Part shown: one piece after another, positions 1 to 8,164 of the stretch | Layout of the letters: each line of letters opens with the position of its first letter | Numbering within the stretch: position 1 is the stretch's first letter | From: DASRFR01 sp035651455 | GTDB lineage: Bacteria > Acidobacteriota > Terriglobia > Terriglobales > Acidobacteriaceae | Direction of reading: 5' to 3' | NCBI GenBank assembly: GCA_035651455.1 | Contig: DASRFR010000050.1 | Coordinates: forward strand, 62,001-126,000 | Length of the DNA stretch: 64,000 bases | Notes under the pieces: model-generated | What the model was told of the DNA's origin: nothing | Databases searched by the model: none | Seen by the model: only the letters and a program-made list of their open reading frames with translations | Made by a program: the position numbers and the translations under genes

Positions 1-1
1 G

Positions 2-1438
2 CAAGACGGGCATGACGTAGTCGAGTGGCTTGCCACGCAATCCTGGTGCAATGGCAAAGTCACGATGTGGGGCGGATCCTATGCCGGTTTCGACCAGTGG
101 CTAACCCTTCGCGAAGAGCCGCCTCATTTGGCGACCGTCGTCCCGGTCGCTTCGGCACATGCCGGTGTCGATTTTCCGATGTTCCGCAACATTTTTGCGC
201 CTTATGACATGCAGTGGTTAACCATGACCAGCGGGGTTACGGGTAATGACAACTTGTTCGGCGAGTCCTCGTTCTGGATTGAGAAATTTCGACAGCTGTA
301 CCTGGAGCATCGGGCCTTCAAAGATCTCGATGCCATCGTAGGCAATCCCTCGCCGATTTTTCAGCAATGGATTGCGCATCCCGCGAGCGACTCTTTATGG
401 GGAACCCTGAGCCTTACCCCCGAACAGTACAAAGCCATACATATTCCGATTCTCACCATTACCGGGCACTATGATGGCGATCAGCCCGGCGCCATGACTT
501 ACTACCGCAATCACATGAAGTATGGAACGGAATCCGCAAAGGCAGAGCACTACCTGATCATTGGTCCCTGGGACCATGCCGGCACGCGCACTCCCAAGAA
601 GGAAGTAGGTGGGCTGACCTTCGGGGAGGCCAGCATGCTCGACATGAACAAGCTTCACACAGACTGGTATGACTGGCGGTTGAAGAATGGTTCGAAACCC
701 GACTTCCTGAAGAAGCGTGTTGCCTACTACGTGATGGGCGCGGACCAATGGAAGTATGCCGACAATCTGGAGAGCATTTCTAACTCCACGCTGACGTACT
801 ATCTCGATTCGAAGCAGGGCCAGGCCAATGATGTTACTAACTCCGGCAGTCTAGGCGAGCAAAAACCGGCAAACTCTACACCGGACCAATATGTGTACGA
901 TCCCCTGGATGCGCGGCCCTCGGATCTGGAGAAAGAAGAGGCGAAGAACTATCTCACCGACCAGCGGTACGCTCTCAACCTCTTCGGCAATGGCGTGGTG
1001 TATCACTCCGCGCCGTTTGCGCATGACACTGAAATCTCGGGATTTCCCAAACTTACAGTCTGGGTTGCCATGGATGTTCCCGACACCGACTTGCAAGTGA
1101 ACCTTTACGAGATCCTTCCGGATGGAACCAGCATTCAACTTACGGGCGACCAGATGCGGGCTCGTTATCGCCAGTCACCGAGCCGCGAGCAACTGGTTAA
1201 GGCAGGAGAAGTAGACGAGTATGTTTTTGATGCCTTCACCTTCTTCTCGCGCCGCATCGCGAAGGGTAGTCGCCTGCGCCTGGTCCTGACCTCGCCTAAT
1301 ACCATTTACCTGGAGAAGAACTATAACAGCGGAGGCGTAGTCGCGAATGAAACCTCCAAGGATGCCCGCACTGCGCACCTCACTATCTACCACGACGCGG
1401 AACACCCGAGTCGCCTGGAACTGCCGGTTGTGAGGTAA
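2..1438 (+). CDS. CocE/NonD family hydrolase (X-Pro dipeptidyl-peptidase S15-like), 5' partial
   Basis: Serine hydrolase of the CocE/NonD family; members cleave esters or acyl-peptide bonds, often of secreted substrates. The reading frame is open to the left edge of the window, so the N-terminus is missing and the first ATG at 65 is internal. The nucleophile elbow GGSYAG follows directly after that ATG. The acid and base of the triad are probably in GHYDGD (about 470) and PWDHAG (about 570). The C-terminal third has the beta-sandwich jelly-roll typical of the family, with stretches such as FAHDTEISG and KGSRLRLV. It ends at TAA 1436-1438. Substrate cannot be read from sequence. Family assignment is firm. 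Confidence 0.85.
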   Translation, partial: QDGHDVVEWLATQSWCNGKVTMWGGSYAGFDQWLTLREEPPHLATVVPVASAHAGVDFPMFRNIFAPYDMQWLTMTSGVTGNDNLFGESSFWIEKFRQLYLEHRAFKDLDAIVGNPSPIFQQWIAHPASDSLWGTLSLTPEQYKAIHIPILTITGHYDGDQPGAMTYYRNHMKYGTESAKAEHYLIIGPWDHAGTRTPKKEVGGLTFGEASMLDMNKLHTDWYDWRLKNGSKPDFLKKRVAYYVMGADQWKYADNLESISNSTLTYYLDSKQGQANDVTNSGSLGEQKPANSTPDQYVYDPLDARPSDLEKEEAKNYLTDQRYALNLFGNGVVYHSAPFAHDTEISGFPKLTVWVAMDVPDTDLQVNLYEILPDGTSIQLTGDQMRARYRQSPSREQLVKAGEVDEYVFDAFTFFSRRIAKGSRLRLVLTSPNTIYLEKNYNSGGVVANETSKDARTAHLTIYHDAEHPSRLELPVVR

Positions 1439-1898
1439 GCGTTCGGGTAGCGACAAGCGCCTCCCATTCCAAGTGGGAGCATGCTTCTGAGGCCCTCTGC
1501 CGGATTTGTGAGAACCTTGCCCGGCAGGTATACCGTCTGTCGACTCTCCCGGAATGCAGGGTTCGAGCGGCTCTGAAAGCAAGTACGCGCACGCGCCCTA
1601 ACCTCGGCTCCGCCTTTGAATCCGTCGCAACTCCCGCCGCATCAATCACTTGTTCCGCTCCCGACTTGACGCAAGAACCATGCCAAACCCTATAATCCTT
1701 GCTCACGGTTCTCATCCTGACACGTCCAAACTTTGCAAACCCGAATAAGGTAAGGCTCTGGAACGAGGGGTTGCAGAGGACAAAGAGACAATGCCGGCCG
1801 ATGCGTGGGCAGTACCCTTTGCGGTTGGCGAGTGTTCTTACCCGAAGCCGAGGGTGGAACGGGACAATACAGCGCACGACCCCGCCAAAAGGGGCAAG
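1439..1898. other. Intergenic region upstream of the sigma-factor unit
   Basis: About 460 bases without a convincing gene. Short open frames here lack a ribosome site and known motifs. The stretch holds a likely promoter (1666-1696). An in-frame extension of the sigma-factor gene back to 1791 is possible but has no ribosome site. Confidence 0.5.
1666..1696 (+). promoter_or_regulatory. Putative housekeeping-type promoter for the ECF sigma unit
   Basis: TTGACG at 1666-1671 and TATAAT at 1691-1696 are separated by 19 bases. The -10 is a perfect consensus; the spacer is two bases longer than ideal. It points at the sigma-factor gene about 200 bases downstream. Confidence 0.5.
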
Positions 1899-2495
1899 AT
1901 GGCTGGGCAGACGATAGGCCGCATTGATGACACGGCGCTAATCCGTGAGGCGCAGCGCGGGAACCGCGCCGCCTTCGAGGAACTGGTGCGGCACTACGAT
2001 CAGGCTGTGCTGCGGTTGGCTCTCCACTTGACAGGGTCGGAACACGAAGCCCAGGACATCTACCAGGATGCCTTTCTCAAGGCATACAAAAATGTCGGGA
2101 CTTTTCGCTTCGAGTGTTCTTTCTACACCTGGATCTACCGAATCGTCACCAATCTCTGCCTCGATCATCTGCGCAAGCGCCAAGTGCGGAAAGAAGACGC
2201 GCCGGTGGCTTACGATTCGTCAGGCGAGGAGTACGACGTTCTCGACCAGGTGCCGGACGCGCGTGCGGCCTTCAATCCCGAAAAGGACCTGATGACCCGC
2301 GAACTGGGCACCAGGATCGGGCTGGCGCTCAGCAAACTCACGCCGCGCGAACGCATGGTATTCGAGCTCAAGCATTACCACGGGCTGAAGTTGCGCACCG
2401 TGGGAGACATTTTGCACACAACGGAGGAAACGGCCAAGAATACTCTCTTCCGGGCCACGCAGAAATTGCGCGGGGCTTTGGCCGATATGCGATGA
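1899..2495 (+). CDS. ECF RNA polymerase sigma factor (SigW/RpoE-like)
   Basis: Extracytoplasmic-function sigma factor of 198 residues, the usual length. Region 2 is seen in YQDAFLKAYKNV and FYTWIYRIVTNLCLDHLRKR (core binding and -10 recognition). Region 4 is the helix-turn-helix from LTPRERMVFELKHYHG to TLFRATQKLR. I chose ATG 1899 because AAAAGGGG lies just upstream at 1887-1894; an in-frame ATG at 1791 would add 36 residues that do not resemble a sigma factor. The next gene is a membrane zinc-finger protein, the classic anti-sigma partner, so activity is probably set by its release. Two envelope-type proteins follow and are likely part of the regulon or operon. Confidence 0.9.
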   Translation: MAGQTIGRIDDTALIREAQRGNRAAFEELVRHYDQAVLRLALHLTGSEHEAQDIYQDAFLKAYKNVGTFRFECSFYTWIYRIVTNLCLDHLRKRQVRKEDAPVAYDSSGEEYDVLDQVPDARAAFNPEKDLMTRELGTRIGLALSKLTPRERMVFELKHYHGLKLRTVGDILHTTEETAKNTLFRATQKLRGALADMR

Positions 2496-2556
2496 AAGCA
2501 GGAAATAAGTTGAAGTTAATAACAAATTCTTTCAAAACCCCCAATGGGGTGCACTC

Positions 2557-3498
2557 ATGAAATGCGAATGGGTTAAGCAGAACCTTTTGCTTTACGTTTA
2601 CAACGAGCTGGCCGATGACGCCCGCTACGAGCTCGAGCAGCACCTGGGCCGTTGCCCGGATTGCGCGTCAGAGCTCAAGGCAACGAGAAAGTTCCACGCC
2701 ACGCTCTCCGAATTTCCGGTGCAGGAGCCGACGCCGAACCTGGTGACCGCTGCGCGAATGCGGTTGCAGGAGGCGCTGGAGGGCACCTCTCAAGGCGGTT
2801 TCTGGCAACGCCTGACGTTTGATCCCGGCAACTGGCTGCGCCAAGTCCGGTTCTCCCCCGCACTGGCTGCAGCCATTCTTATTTTGGGCTTCGCCGGCGG
2901 CGTGGGTGCGACTTACAAAATGGTCTCCAGCAGCGGGCCCGAAGTAGCTTCGGTCGGAAAGCAAAATCTCCCGCAACCCGCGGAATCGACCATTACCGGT
3001 ATTCGCTCCATAACCCAGGAGCCCGGATCCAACCAGATCAGCATTCAATACGACACAGTTTCCACCCAACAAGCAGCTGGTTCCTTGAACGATCAGCGAA
3101 TTCAGCAACTCCTCCTCTACGCCGCGCGCAACAATTACAACTCTGGTGTGCGCCTGGATTCCGTTGACCTGCTTACGCAAAAGCCAGACGACGTGCACGT
3201 GCGTGAGGCCTTGATGTATGCGCTGCGCTATGACTCGAATCCCGGAGTGCGGTTGAAGGCCCTCGAAGGCCTGGGACCGTACGTGAAAGACGACACCCGG
3301 GTGCGCGACGCCGTTCTGCAGGCGTTGATCAACGACGCCAATCCCGGCGTGCGGACACAGGCATTGCACCTGCTCGAACCGGTGAAGGCGGACAGCAGTG
3401 TACGCTCGGTGTTCCAGAAACTGGCCGAGAGCGATCAAAATCAATACATCCGGTCACAGGCCCGCACCGTAATGGCCCAATTGCCGGAGATTGACTAG
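2557..3498 (+). CDS. Zinc-finger anti-sigma factor with C-terminal HEAT repeats
   Basis: Membrane anti-sigma factor, 313 residues. The N-terminal 40 residues carry the zinc-binding anti-sigma signature: C3, then H29, C33 and C36 in the H-x3-C-x2-C arrangement (QHLGRCPDC). A single membrane segment lies near residues 98-122 (LAAAILILGFAGG). The part beyond the membrane is not a simple sensor tail: from about residue 180 it holds HEAT-like helical repeats with the recurring pattern 'NPGVRLKAL' / 'DDTRVRDAVLQAL' / 'NPGVRTQAL'. Inference: the zinc domain holds the upstream sigma factor and the repeats sense a protein partner in the periplasm. It starts 61 bases after the sigma gene, so co-transcription is likely. 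Confidence 0.87.
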   Translation: MKCEWVKQNLLLYVYNELADDARYELEQHLGRCPDCASELKATRKFHATLSEFPVQEPTPNLVTAARMRLQEALEGTSQGGFWQRLTFDPGNWLRQVRFSPALAAAILILGFAGGVGATYKMVSSSGPEVASVGKQNLPQPAESTITGIRSITQEPGSNQISIQYDTVSTQQAAGSLNDQRIQQLLLYAARNNYNSGVRLDSVDLLTQKPDDVHVREALMYALRYDSNPGVRLKALEGLGPYVKDDTRVRDAVLQALINDANPGVRTQALHLLEPVKADSSVRSVFQKLAESDQNQYIRSQARTVMAQLPEID

Positions 3499-3631
3499 AA
3501 ATTATCTGCACAGGTTAAAAGCTTTACCCATGCTTTGGAAAGGTGAAGCTGGCCATTGTTGGCTGGAAAGAGTCCGCTCCGCTCGACGGGCGTGCGCCTC
3601 CCGCGGCGGCAGCATGAATCGAAGGTGAATT

Positions 3632-4831
3632 TTGAAGATAACACTCAAACTCGGAGCGACGCTCACGCTGCTGGCGTCGCTGGCTTCTCTGGCCATGGCT
3701 CAGCAGCAAAGCCGCGTACTCCAGGAGGGCGGCAACTGGTACCAGGAGGTTACGGGCTCGCTTGCGCCCAGCAAGAATCTCCGCATTAAGGTCGATGTAG
3801 GTTCGGTAAAGATCACGGGCAGCGGTCAGAAGGACATTACATACGTCATTCGCAATCGTGCATACGGTGCTTCGGAAGAGGCCGCCCGCCGTCTTTTTGA
3901 AACTTACAAGATCACTTCGTGGGTAAAAGGCGATACCGCCTGGATCACCGGAGATTGGCAGGGCAGCCGTCCGCGCAAGTTCTCCGGCGACTTCGTGATC
4001 AATGTTCCCCGCGAAATGGACTGGGTGAAAGTGGAGACTGAAGGCGGCAGCGTGGTGGCCACAAATCTCGCCGGACGTGTCGACTCCCAGAGCGGTGGCG
4101 GCAGTATTCGTCTGGACGACATTGGCGGCACCATTAACGCGGAAACCGGCGGCGGAACCATTGACGTGGGCAGCGTTGGGGGAGAGCTGAATCTGCGCAC
4201 CGGCGGCGGGAGCATCGCCATCCATTCCGCCAAGGGCAAGATCAACGCCGAAAGTGGCGGGGGCAGCGTGGTGCTGACTTCCGGACTGCAGGGAGCAGTC
4301 CTGCAAACCGGTGGCGGCAGCATCAAGGTTAACCAGTGCACCGGGCGGGTTAAGGCCAGTACCGGTGGCGGCAGCATTGATCTAGGCGACATTGACGGCC
4401 CTGCCGAAATCGAAACCGGCGGTGGCAGCATTCACCTCAGTTCCGCCAAGGGTCCGGTGCGTGCCGAGACGGGCGGAGGCAGCATCGAGTTGTATGGCGT
4501 GTCCTCGGCGCGGGCGGAGACTGGCGCGGGCGGCATTGTCGCCAAGTTCGTTTCCTCCACTGGTGAACGAACCGATTCCGTCCTGGAAACTTCCGCGGGA
4601 GACATTACCGTCTATCTGGCCTCTGACCTGCCTATCAGCGTTCGGGCCACGGTAGACCTGGCGAACGGACACAGCATCCGCTCCGATTTTCCCGACATTC
4701 ACATCAATTCAGAAGGTGGAGAATACGGGCCCAAGACCTTGACGGCTGAAGGCAGCCTGAACGGCGGAGGTCCAGTCTTAAAGGTTCGCACGACGACAGG
4801 TGACATTATCTTTCGTCGCGCAGGACACTAG
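3632..4831 (+). CDS. DUF4097-family secreted beta-repeat protein
   Basis: 399-residue exported protein with a DUF4097 (putative adhesin) fold. It starts at TTG 3632 with a good ribosome site (GAAGGTGA at 3621-3628), and the first 23 residues form a signal peptide ending AMA-QQQ. From about residue 130 to 310 a unit of 19-20 residues recurs, each containing 'TGGGSI' or 'SGGGSV' followed by alternating hydrophobic residues. About nine copies are visible, which predicts a right-handed beta-solenoid. The role of DUF4097 proteins is not well established; they are often encoded beside envelope-stress regulators, as here. The gene is 133 bases after the anti-sigma gene and 49 bases before the PDZ gene, and is probably in the same operon. 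Confidence 0.87.
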   Translation: MKITLKLGATLTLLASLASLAMAQQQSRVLQEGGNWYQEVTGSLAPSKNLRIKVDVGSVKITGSGQKDITYVIRNRAYGASEEAARRLFETYKITSWVKGDTAWITGDWQGSRPRKFSGDFVINVPREMDWVKVETEGGSVVATNLAGRVDSQSGGGSIRLDDIGGTINAETGGGTIDVGSVGGELNLRTGGGSIAIHSAKGKINAESGGGSVVLTSGLQGAVLQTGGGSIKVNQCTGRVKASTGGGSIDLGDIDGPAEIETGGGSIHLSSAKGPVRAETGGGSIELYGVSSARAETGAGGIVAKFVSSTGERTDSVLETSAGDITVYLASDLPISVRATVDLANGHSIRSDFPDIHINSEGGEYGPKTLTAEGSLNGGGPVLKVRTTTGDIIFRRAGH

Positions 4832-4880
4832 AATCGTTTATCCCGGCGGAAGGGCGGAGCCGGGAAGTGAGGTGATCACC

Positions 4881-6056
4881 ATGCGCAAAAGCATCCAGCT
4901 TGCGATGTTATTGCCGCTCCTGCTGACCGTTTCCTACGCAGGGGAATGCTCCTTCTTCGGACCGGGGGAGAGCTTCGGCTATTCCAGTGACGAGGTCGGA
5001 ACGGGGTCGTACCTGGGCGTCGATATCAGCGATGTCACCTCTGACCGCGTCTCCGCGCTCAAACTCAAGGACGAGCACGGCGTAGAAGTCACCATGGTGG
5101 ACCAGGATGCTCCCGCCGGCAAGGCCGGGCTGAAGGAGCACGACGTCATCATGACCATGAACGGAACGACGGTGGACAGCGGTGCTCAGTTGAGGCGGAT
5201 GATTCGCGAGACCCCGCCCGGCAGGATCGTCACTCTCGGGCTCAGCCGGGATGGCCAGCCCCTTACCGTGAAAGTGCAGCTTGCCGATAGGAGAAAAGAG
5301 TTTGCGTCCAACGGCAAGGGCTTTAAATTCGAGATGCCGGCCATGCCCAGCATGCCTCCTATGCCCGATTTCCCCACGGTTGTCGTAGTGCACTCCTCGG
5401 CTCGCAGTGGACTGATGGTGGAGAACATTACTTCGCAGCTGGGCGAGTTCTTCGGCGTGAAGGATGGCAAAGGAGTGCTGGTCCGGTCTGTCGATAAGGA
5501 CAGTCGGGCCGCAAAGGCGGGTTTCCGGGCGGGCGACGTCATTGTTCGGGTCAATGGACTGCAAGTGCATGACACCAGCGATTTCACTCACGCCCTTCGC
5601 TCCCGCAACACAACCGCGGTGAATGTCGGAATTATCCGTGACAAGAAAGAACAGACGCTCACCTTGAGCTTGCCGGAACATAAGGACACCGGCAGTATTT
5701 TTGAAGAGACCCTGGAAGTGCCGGAAATCGACGCCGACGCCCTCAACTTGAGCGAATTACATTCAGAGATAGCCCGCGTACGGCCGCAAATGGAAATGGC
5801 GATACAACAGTCGCGTCGTGAGCTCGAGAACATACAGCCGCAAATCGAACAAGCGCATAAGAAAGCAACGGAGCAAGCTCGCAAGGAGCTGTGCGTCCAT
5901 CGCCAGGAATTGCAAGAGCAGCAGAAGGCATTGCGCGAGCATGCACGCGAGATGCGTAAGCAAGTCGAAGATCAGCAACGGGAGTTGCGTCGACAGCAGA
6001 GGAAGTGGCAACAGCAACTGCGGCACGAGCTAAGGGGCGAGTGGACTGAGATCTGA
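4881..6056 (+). CDS. Secreted double-PDZ protein with long coiled-coil tail
   Basis: 391 residues with an N-terminal signal peptide. ATG 4881 is preceded by GAGGTGA at 4869-4875. Two PDZ domains are seen: the first around residues 35-130 (YLGVDISDV, APAGKAGLKEHDVIMTMNG), the second around 175-270 (SRAAKAGFRAGDVIVRVNG). There is no serine protease domain, so this is not DegP/HtrA. The last 100 residues are almost entirely Q, E, R, K and H with a heptad-like pattern (QQKALREHAREMRKQVEDQQ), a strong coiled coil. Inference: a periplasmic scaffold or substrate-binding protein working with the DUF4097 protein upstream. It is the last gene before a terminator. Confidence 0.85.
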   Translation: MRKSIQLAMLLPLLLTVSYAGECSFFGPGESFGYSSDEVGTGSYLGVDISDVTSDRVSALKLKDEHGVEVTMVDQDAPAGKAGLKEHDVIMTMNGTTVDSGAQLRRMIRETPPGRIVTLGLSRDGQPLTVKVQLADRRKEFASNGKGFKFEMPAMPSMPPMPDFPTVVVVHSSARSGLMVENITSQLGEFFGVKDGKGVLVRSVDKDSRAAKAGFRAGDVIVRVNGLQVHDTSDFTHALRSRNTTAVNVGIIRDKKEQTLTLSLPEHKDTGSIFEETLEVPEIDADALNLSELHSEIARVRPQMEMAIQQSRRELENIQPQIEQAHKKATEQARKELCVHRQELQEQQKALREHAREMRKQVEDQQRELRRQQRKWQQQLRHELRGEWTEI

Positions 6057-6079
6057 CTGTTCAGGGAAAGGTAAATTCC

Positions 6080-6111
6080 AGCTCAGCCGGGCACGGCTGG
6101 GCTTTCTTTTG
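6080..6111 (+). terminator. Rho-independent terminator after the sigma/anti-sigma unit
   Basis: Ten-base stem AGCTCAGCCG / CGGCTGGGCT (one T-G pair), loop GGCA, then a T-rich tract TTCTTTT. It lies 24 bases after the PDZ gene stop. Confidence 0.85.
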
Positions 6112-6358
6112 TTACGCGCGCGCCATCGCCGTCAGCAGGAAGATCAGCAGGCACAACAGCACAGGGCGGGGCAACCGCCGCATAATTTTCCAAGCCATGA
6201 TGCTCATCGACTCCGTCCTCCGCGTGGGGGAATCACGAATGATCGTGGCCGGCCAAGTCTTCCAGCGGCTGGAACTTGGCACATCAAAGCTACTTAATGT
6301 AAGTTGACCTGAGCTGAATTTTACGGCAATCCCATATATTCAAGGCAAGTCCTTTTTT

Positions 6359-6928
6359 ATGACGTGGATTAAAACGGTCCCAATCGTGGAAGCCGGCGAA
6401 AAACTGCTCAAGGCCCTGGAAGACGAAAAAGCCTTGTATCCCAAGGAGTATGCGAACCCGGTGCACCCCTCGCCCGACGGCGGGCCCTCGGGCATTGTGG
6501 CATCGCATACCCTGATTCCGGACGCGCTTTACCACGCGTTTGCCACCTTCGGCGTGCTCATGTCGCCGGACCTGCCCCTCCAGCGCCGGCAGCACGAGAT
6601 GATTGCCACCATGGTGTCGGTCACGAACCGCTGCGTGTATTGAATCGAGTCTCACGCAGAGTTTCTGCGTCGCGTAACTTTGGACAAAGAACTGGTGCAG
6701 GCGCTCGAAAGGGACTACACCAGCGCGCCGATTACAGCGCAAGAGCGCGTCATGCTCGATTACGTGGTCAAGCTTACGAAGGATGCCACGAAGGTCTGGA
6801 AAAGTGACCACGACTGTCTGCGCGCCGCAGGTTTTGACGACAAGGCCATTCTGCAGATTACGCTGATCGCCTCATGGTTCAATTACATCAACCGCGTCGC
6901 GGATGCGCTGGGCGTGGGGCGGGAATAA
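6359..6928 (+). CDS. AhpD-like peroxidase-related selenoprotein (in-frame TGA = selenocysteine, probable)
   Basis: Peroxidase-related member of the AhpD/carboxymuconolactone decarboxylase superfamily. Read conventionally it stops at TGA 6641-6643 after 94 residues. The frame then continues without another stop to 6928 and gives the expected C-terminal half (AGFDDKAILQI, FNYINRVADALGVGRE). The TGA falls exactly where the family has the second Cys of its redox CxxC: NRCVY-[TGA]-IESH against the usual NRCxYCxxSH. Reading TGA as selenocysteine gives 189 residues with Sec at position 95 and a C-x-x-U active site. A hairpin that fits a bacterial SECIS follows at 6654-6670. Start ATG 6359 has only a weak AAGG upstream. 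The alternative, a nonsense pseudogene, is less likely because the downstream half shows no other damage. The genes selA, selB, selC and selD are not in this window. Confidence 0.85.
6654..6670 (+). promoter_or_regulatory. Bacterial SECIS-like hairpin
   Basis: Perfect 7-bp stem ACGCAGA / TCTGCGT closed over a GTT loop. The loop begins 17 bases after the TGA at 6641-6643, inside the roughly 16-37 base window known for bacterial SECIS elements. A G stands at the first loop position, as SelB recognition requires. The hairpin is inside the coding sequence, as in all bacterial selenoprotein genes. Confidence 0.75.
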
Positions 6929-6982
6929 GCAGCACACCGCCAGCTCGGATTGGTTCGCGGAAACCAGGGCGGGTGCGAGAGC

Positions 6983-7568
6983 TCAGTCGCCGACACCGGA
7001 GAGCGCAATCACCTGCGGCTTGGAAGGAGCGCTGTCCTGAAGCGTCACCGTACCGGAGTGCGTGCCTTTCGATTGCGGCGAGAAGGTTACGCTGATCTTA
7101 CAGTTCCCTCCGGCCTGCACCTTCGCCCGGCAGGAAGTCTTCATCCTGAACTAGCCCGTCACCTTCATCGAACCTATGTTGAGGGTGGCCGTGCCCGTGT
7201 TCGTCAGGGTTACGAGCTGAGGCTGGCTGGTGGTGCCTACCTTCTGGGTCTTGAAAGTGAGGGGAGTGGAGGGGGAAAACTGACCACGCCGGTATTCAAA
7301 TGAGTAACCACAGCATTCCCGGAATAGTTCGCAACCACTAAATCAATCAGGCCATCGCCATTCACGTCGGCGGGGAACGAGCCCGCGCTGCCTCCCGCCT
7401 GAAAATTGGTGAACGGGCGGAACGTTCCATCGCCATTGCCCAGGAATACGCTGGCAGTGTTTGAATAAAGCCCCGTGGTTATGACGAAGTCCGTGTTGCC
7501 GTCGTGGTTGAAATCTGCGGCCTGGACTAGGATCGGCGTTCGATATTCCTCGCTAGCGGCCTGTGATT
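6983..7568 (-). pseudogene. Decayed FG-GAP/VCBS repeat protein with C-terminal ASH-like domain
   Basis: Remnant of a secreted FG-GAP protein on the minus strand. From about 7560 down to 7285 the translation has the calcium-binding repeat motifs DFNHDGNTDFV, FLGNGDGTFR and DVNGDGLIDLVVANY. The frame then shifts near 7275 in a run of C. The new frame gives an Ig-like tail (TFKTQKVGTTSQPQ, LTNTGTATLNIGSM) broken by an in-frame TAG near 7150, then VTFSPQSKGTHSGTV and a last stop at 6983-6985. No N-terminus or signal peptide remains; the upstream part is replaced by the end of the next gene. The two lesions and missing start show it is not functional. Confidence 0.72.
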
Positions 7569-8129
7569 CTATGAAGGCCATTGCCGGGCGGCAAGAGTTG
7601 CCGATTCTTCGTGGGTTGCGGGCCGGCCTATCCCGCTTGGAAACTGCGTGGCTAATGCTCCGCTCGGTTGGGCTCCCGCGATCCACTGCCACTTCGGCCT
7701 GCCGTGATCATTTACGATTCGCTCCGCTTCTCTATAACTGACAAGCCTTGTCAGAACGGTCGTAACCGATGCAACGGCATCTTTGTGGGCTTCGATAATC
7801 GCGGGAAACTTCGCGCGCATCCGCGCACAAATTTCTTTCGTGCTCAGCGGCTCGGTGGCCTCCATCAACACGTGCCGGCATGCCTGCGTGAATCCGCGGC
7901 CGCGGCGAGGCGCCTTGCGCCCCAGCCATTCCAGGACTTCAGCATCGAATATGTGGTCGCCAAACAGCGCGGCCAGTCCTGCGAGTGTCTGCTTAATAGT
8001 GCCAATCTGGCGGGTAATCTCGGCCCGCTGGGCGAGGAGTGCTTGCAACTCCTGCTTCGCGGACCGGACTACCTCGTCCACATGCCTGTCATCGGTTTTG
8101 CAGCCGAGTAATGCAAGCGCGTTGCTCAT
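7569..8129 (-). CDS. Hypothetical winged-helix (HARE-HTH-like) protein
   Basis: 186 residues, no signal peptide. The N-terminal part is helical and probably coiled (AKQELQALLAQRAEITRQIGTIKQTL). The centre (about 75-145) resembles the HARE-HTH winged helix found in RpoE-delta and restriction-linked proteins: a helix with RHVLMEATEPLSTKEICARM, a second with VTTVLTRLVSYRE, and a beta wing ending PKWQWI. I took the second of two adjacent ATGs because GAGG lies 7 bases upstream. The last 35 residues after WQWI look unstructured and run into the decayed FG-GAP gene, so the original stop may have been lost. DNA binding is inferred only from the fold. Confidence 0.6.
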   Translation of the reverse strand: MSNALALLGCKTDDRHVDEVVRSAKQELQALLAQRAEITRQIGTIKQTLAGLAALFGDHIFDAEVLEWLGRKAPRRGRGFTQACRHVLMEATEPLSTKEICARMRAKFPAIIEAHKDAVASVTTVLTRLVSYREAERIVNDHGRPKWQWIAGAQPSGALATQFPSGIGRPATHEESATLAARQWPS

Positions 8130-8164
8130 CATGAAACCTCAACTGGGAATTTGGGATTTCAGCA

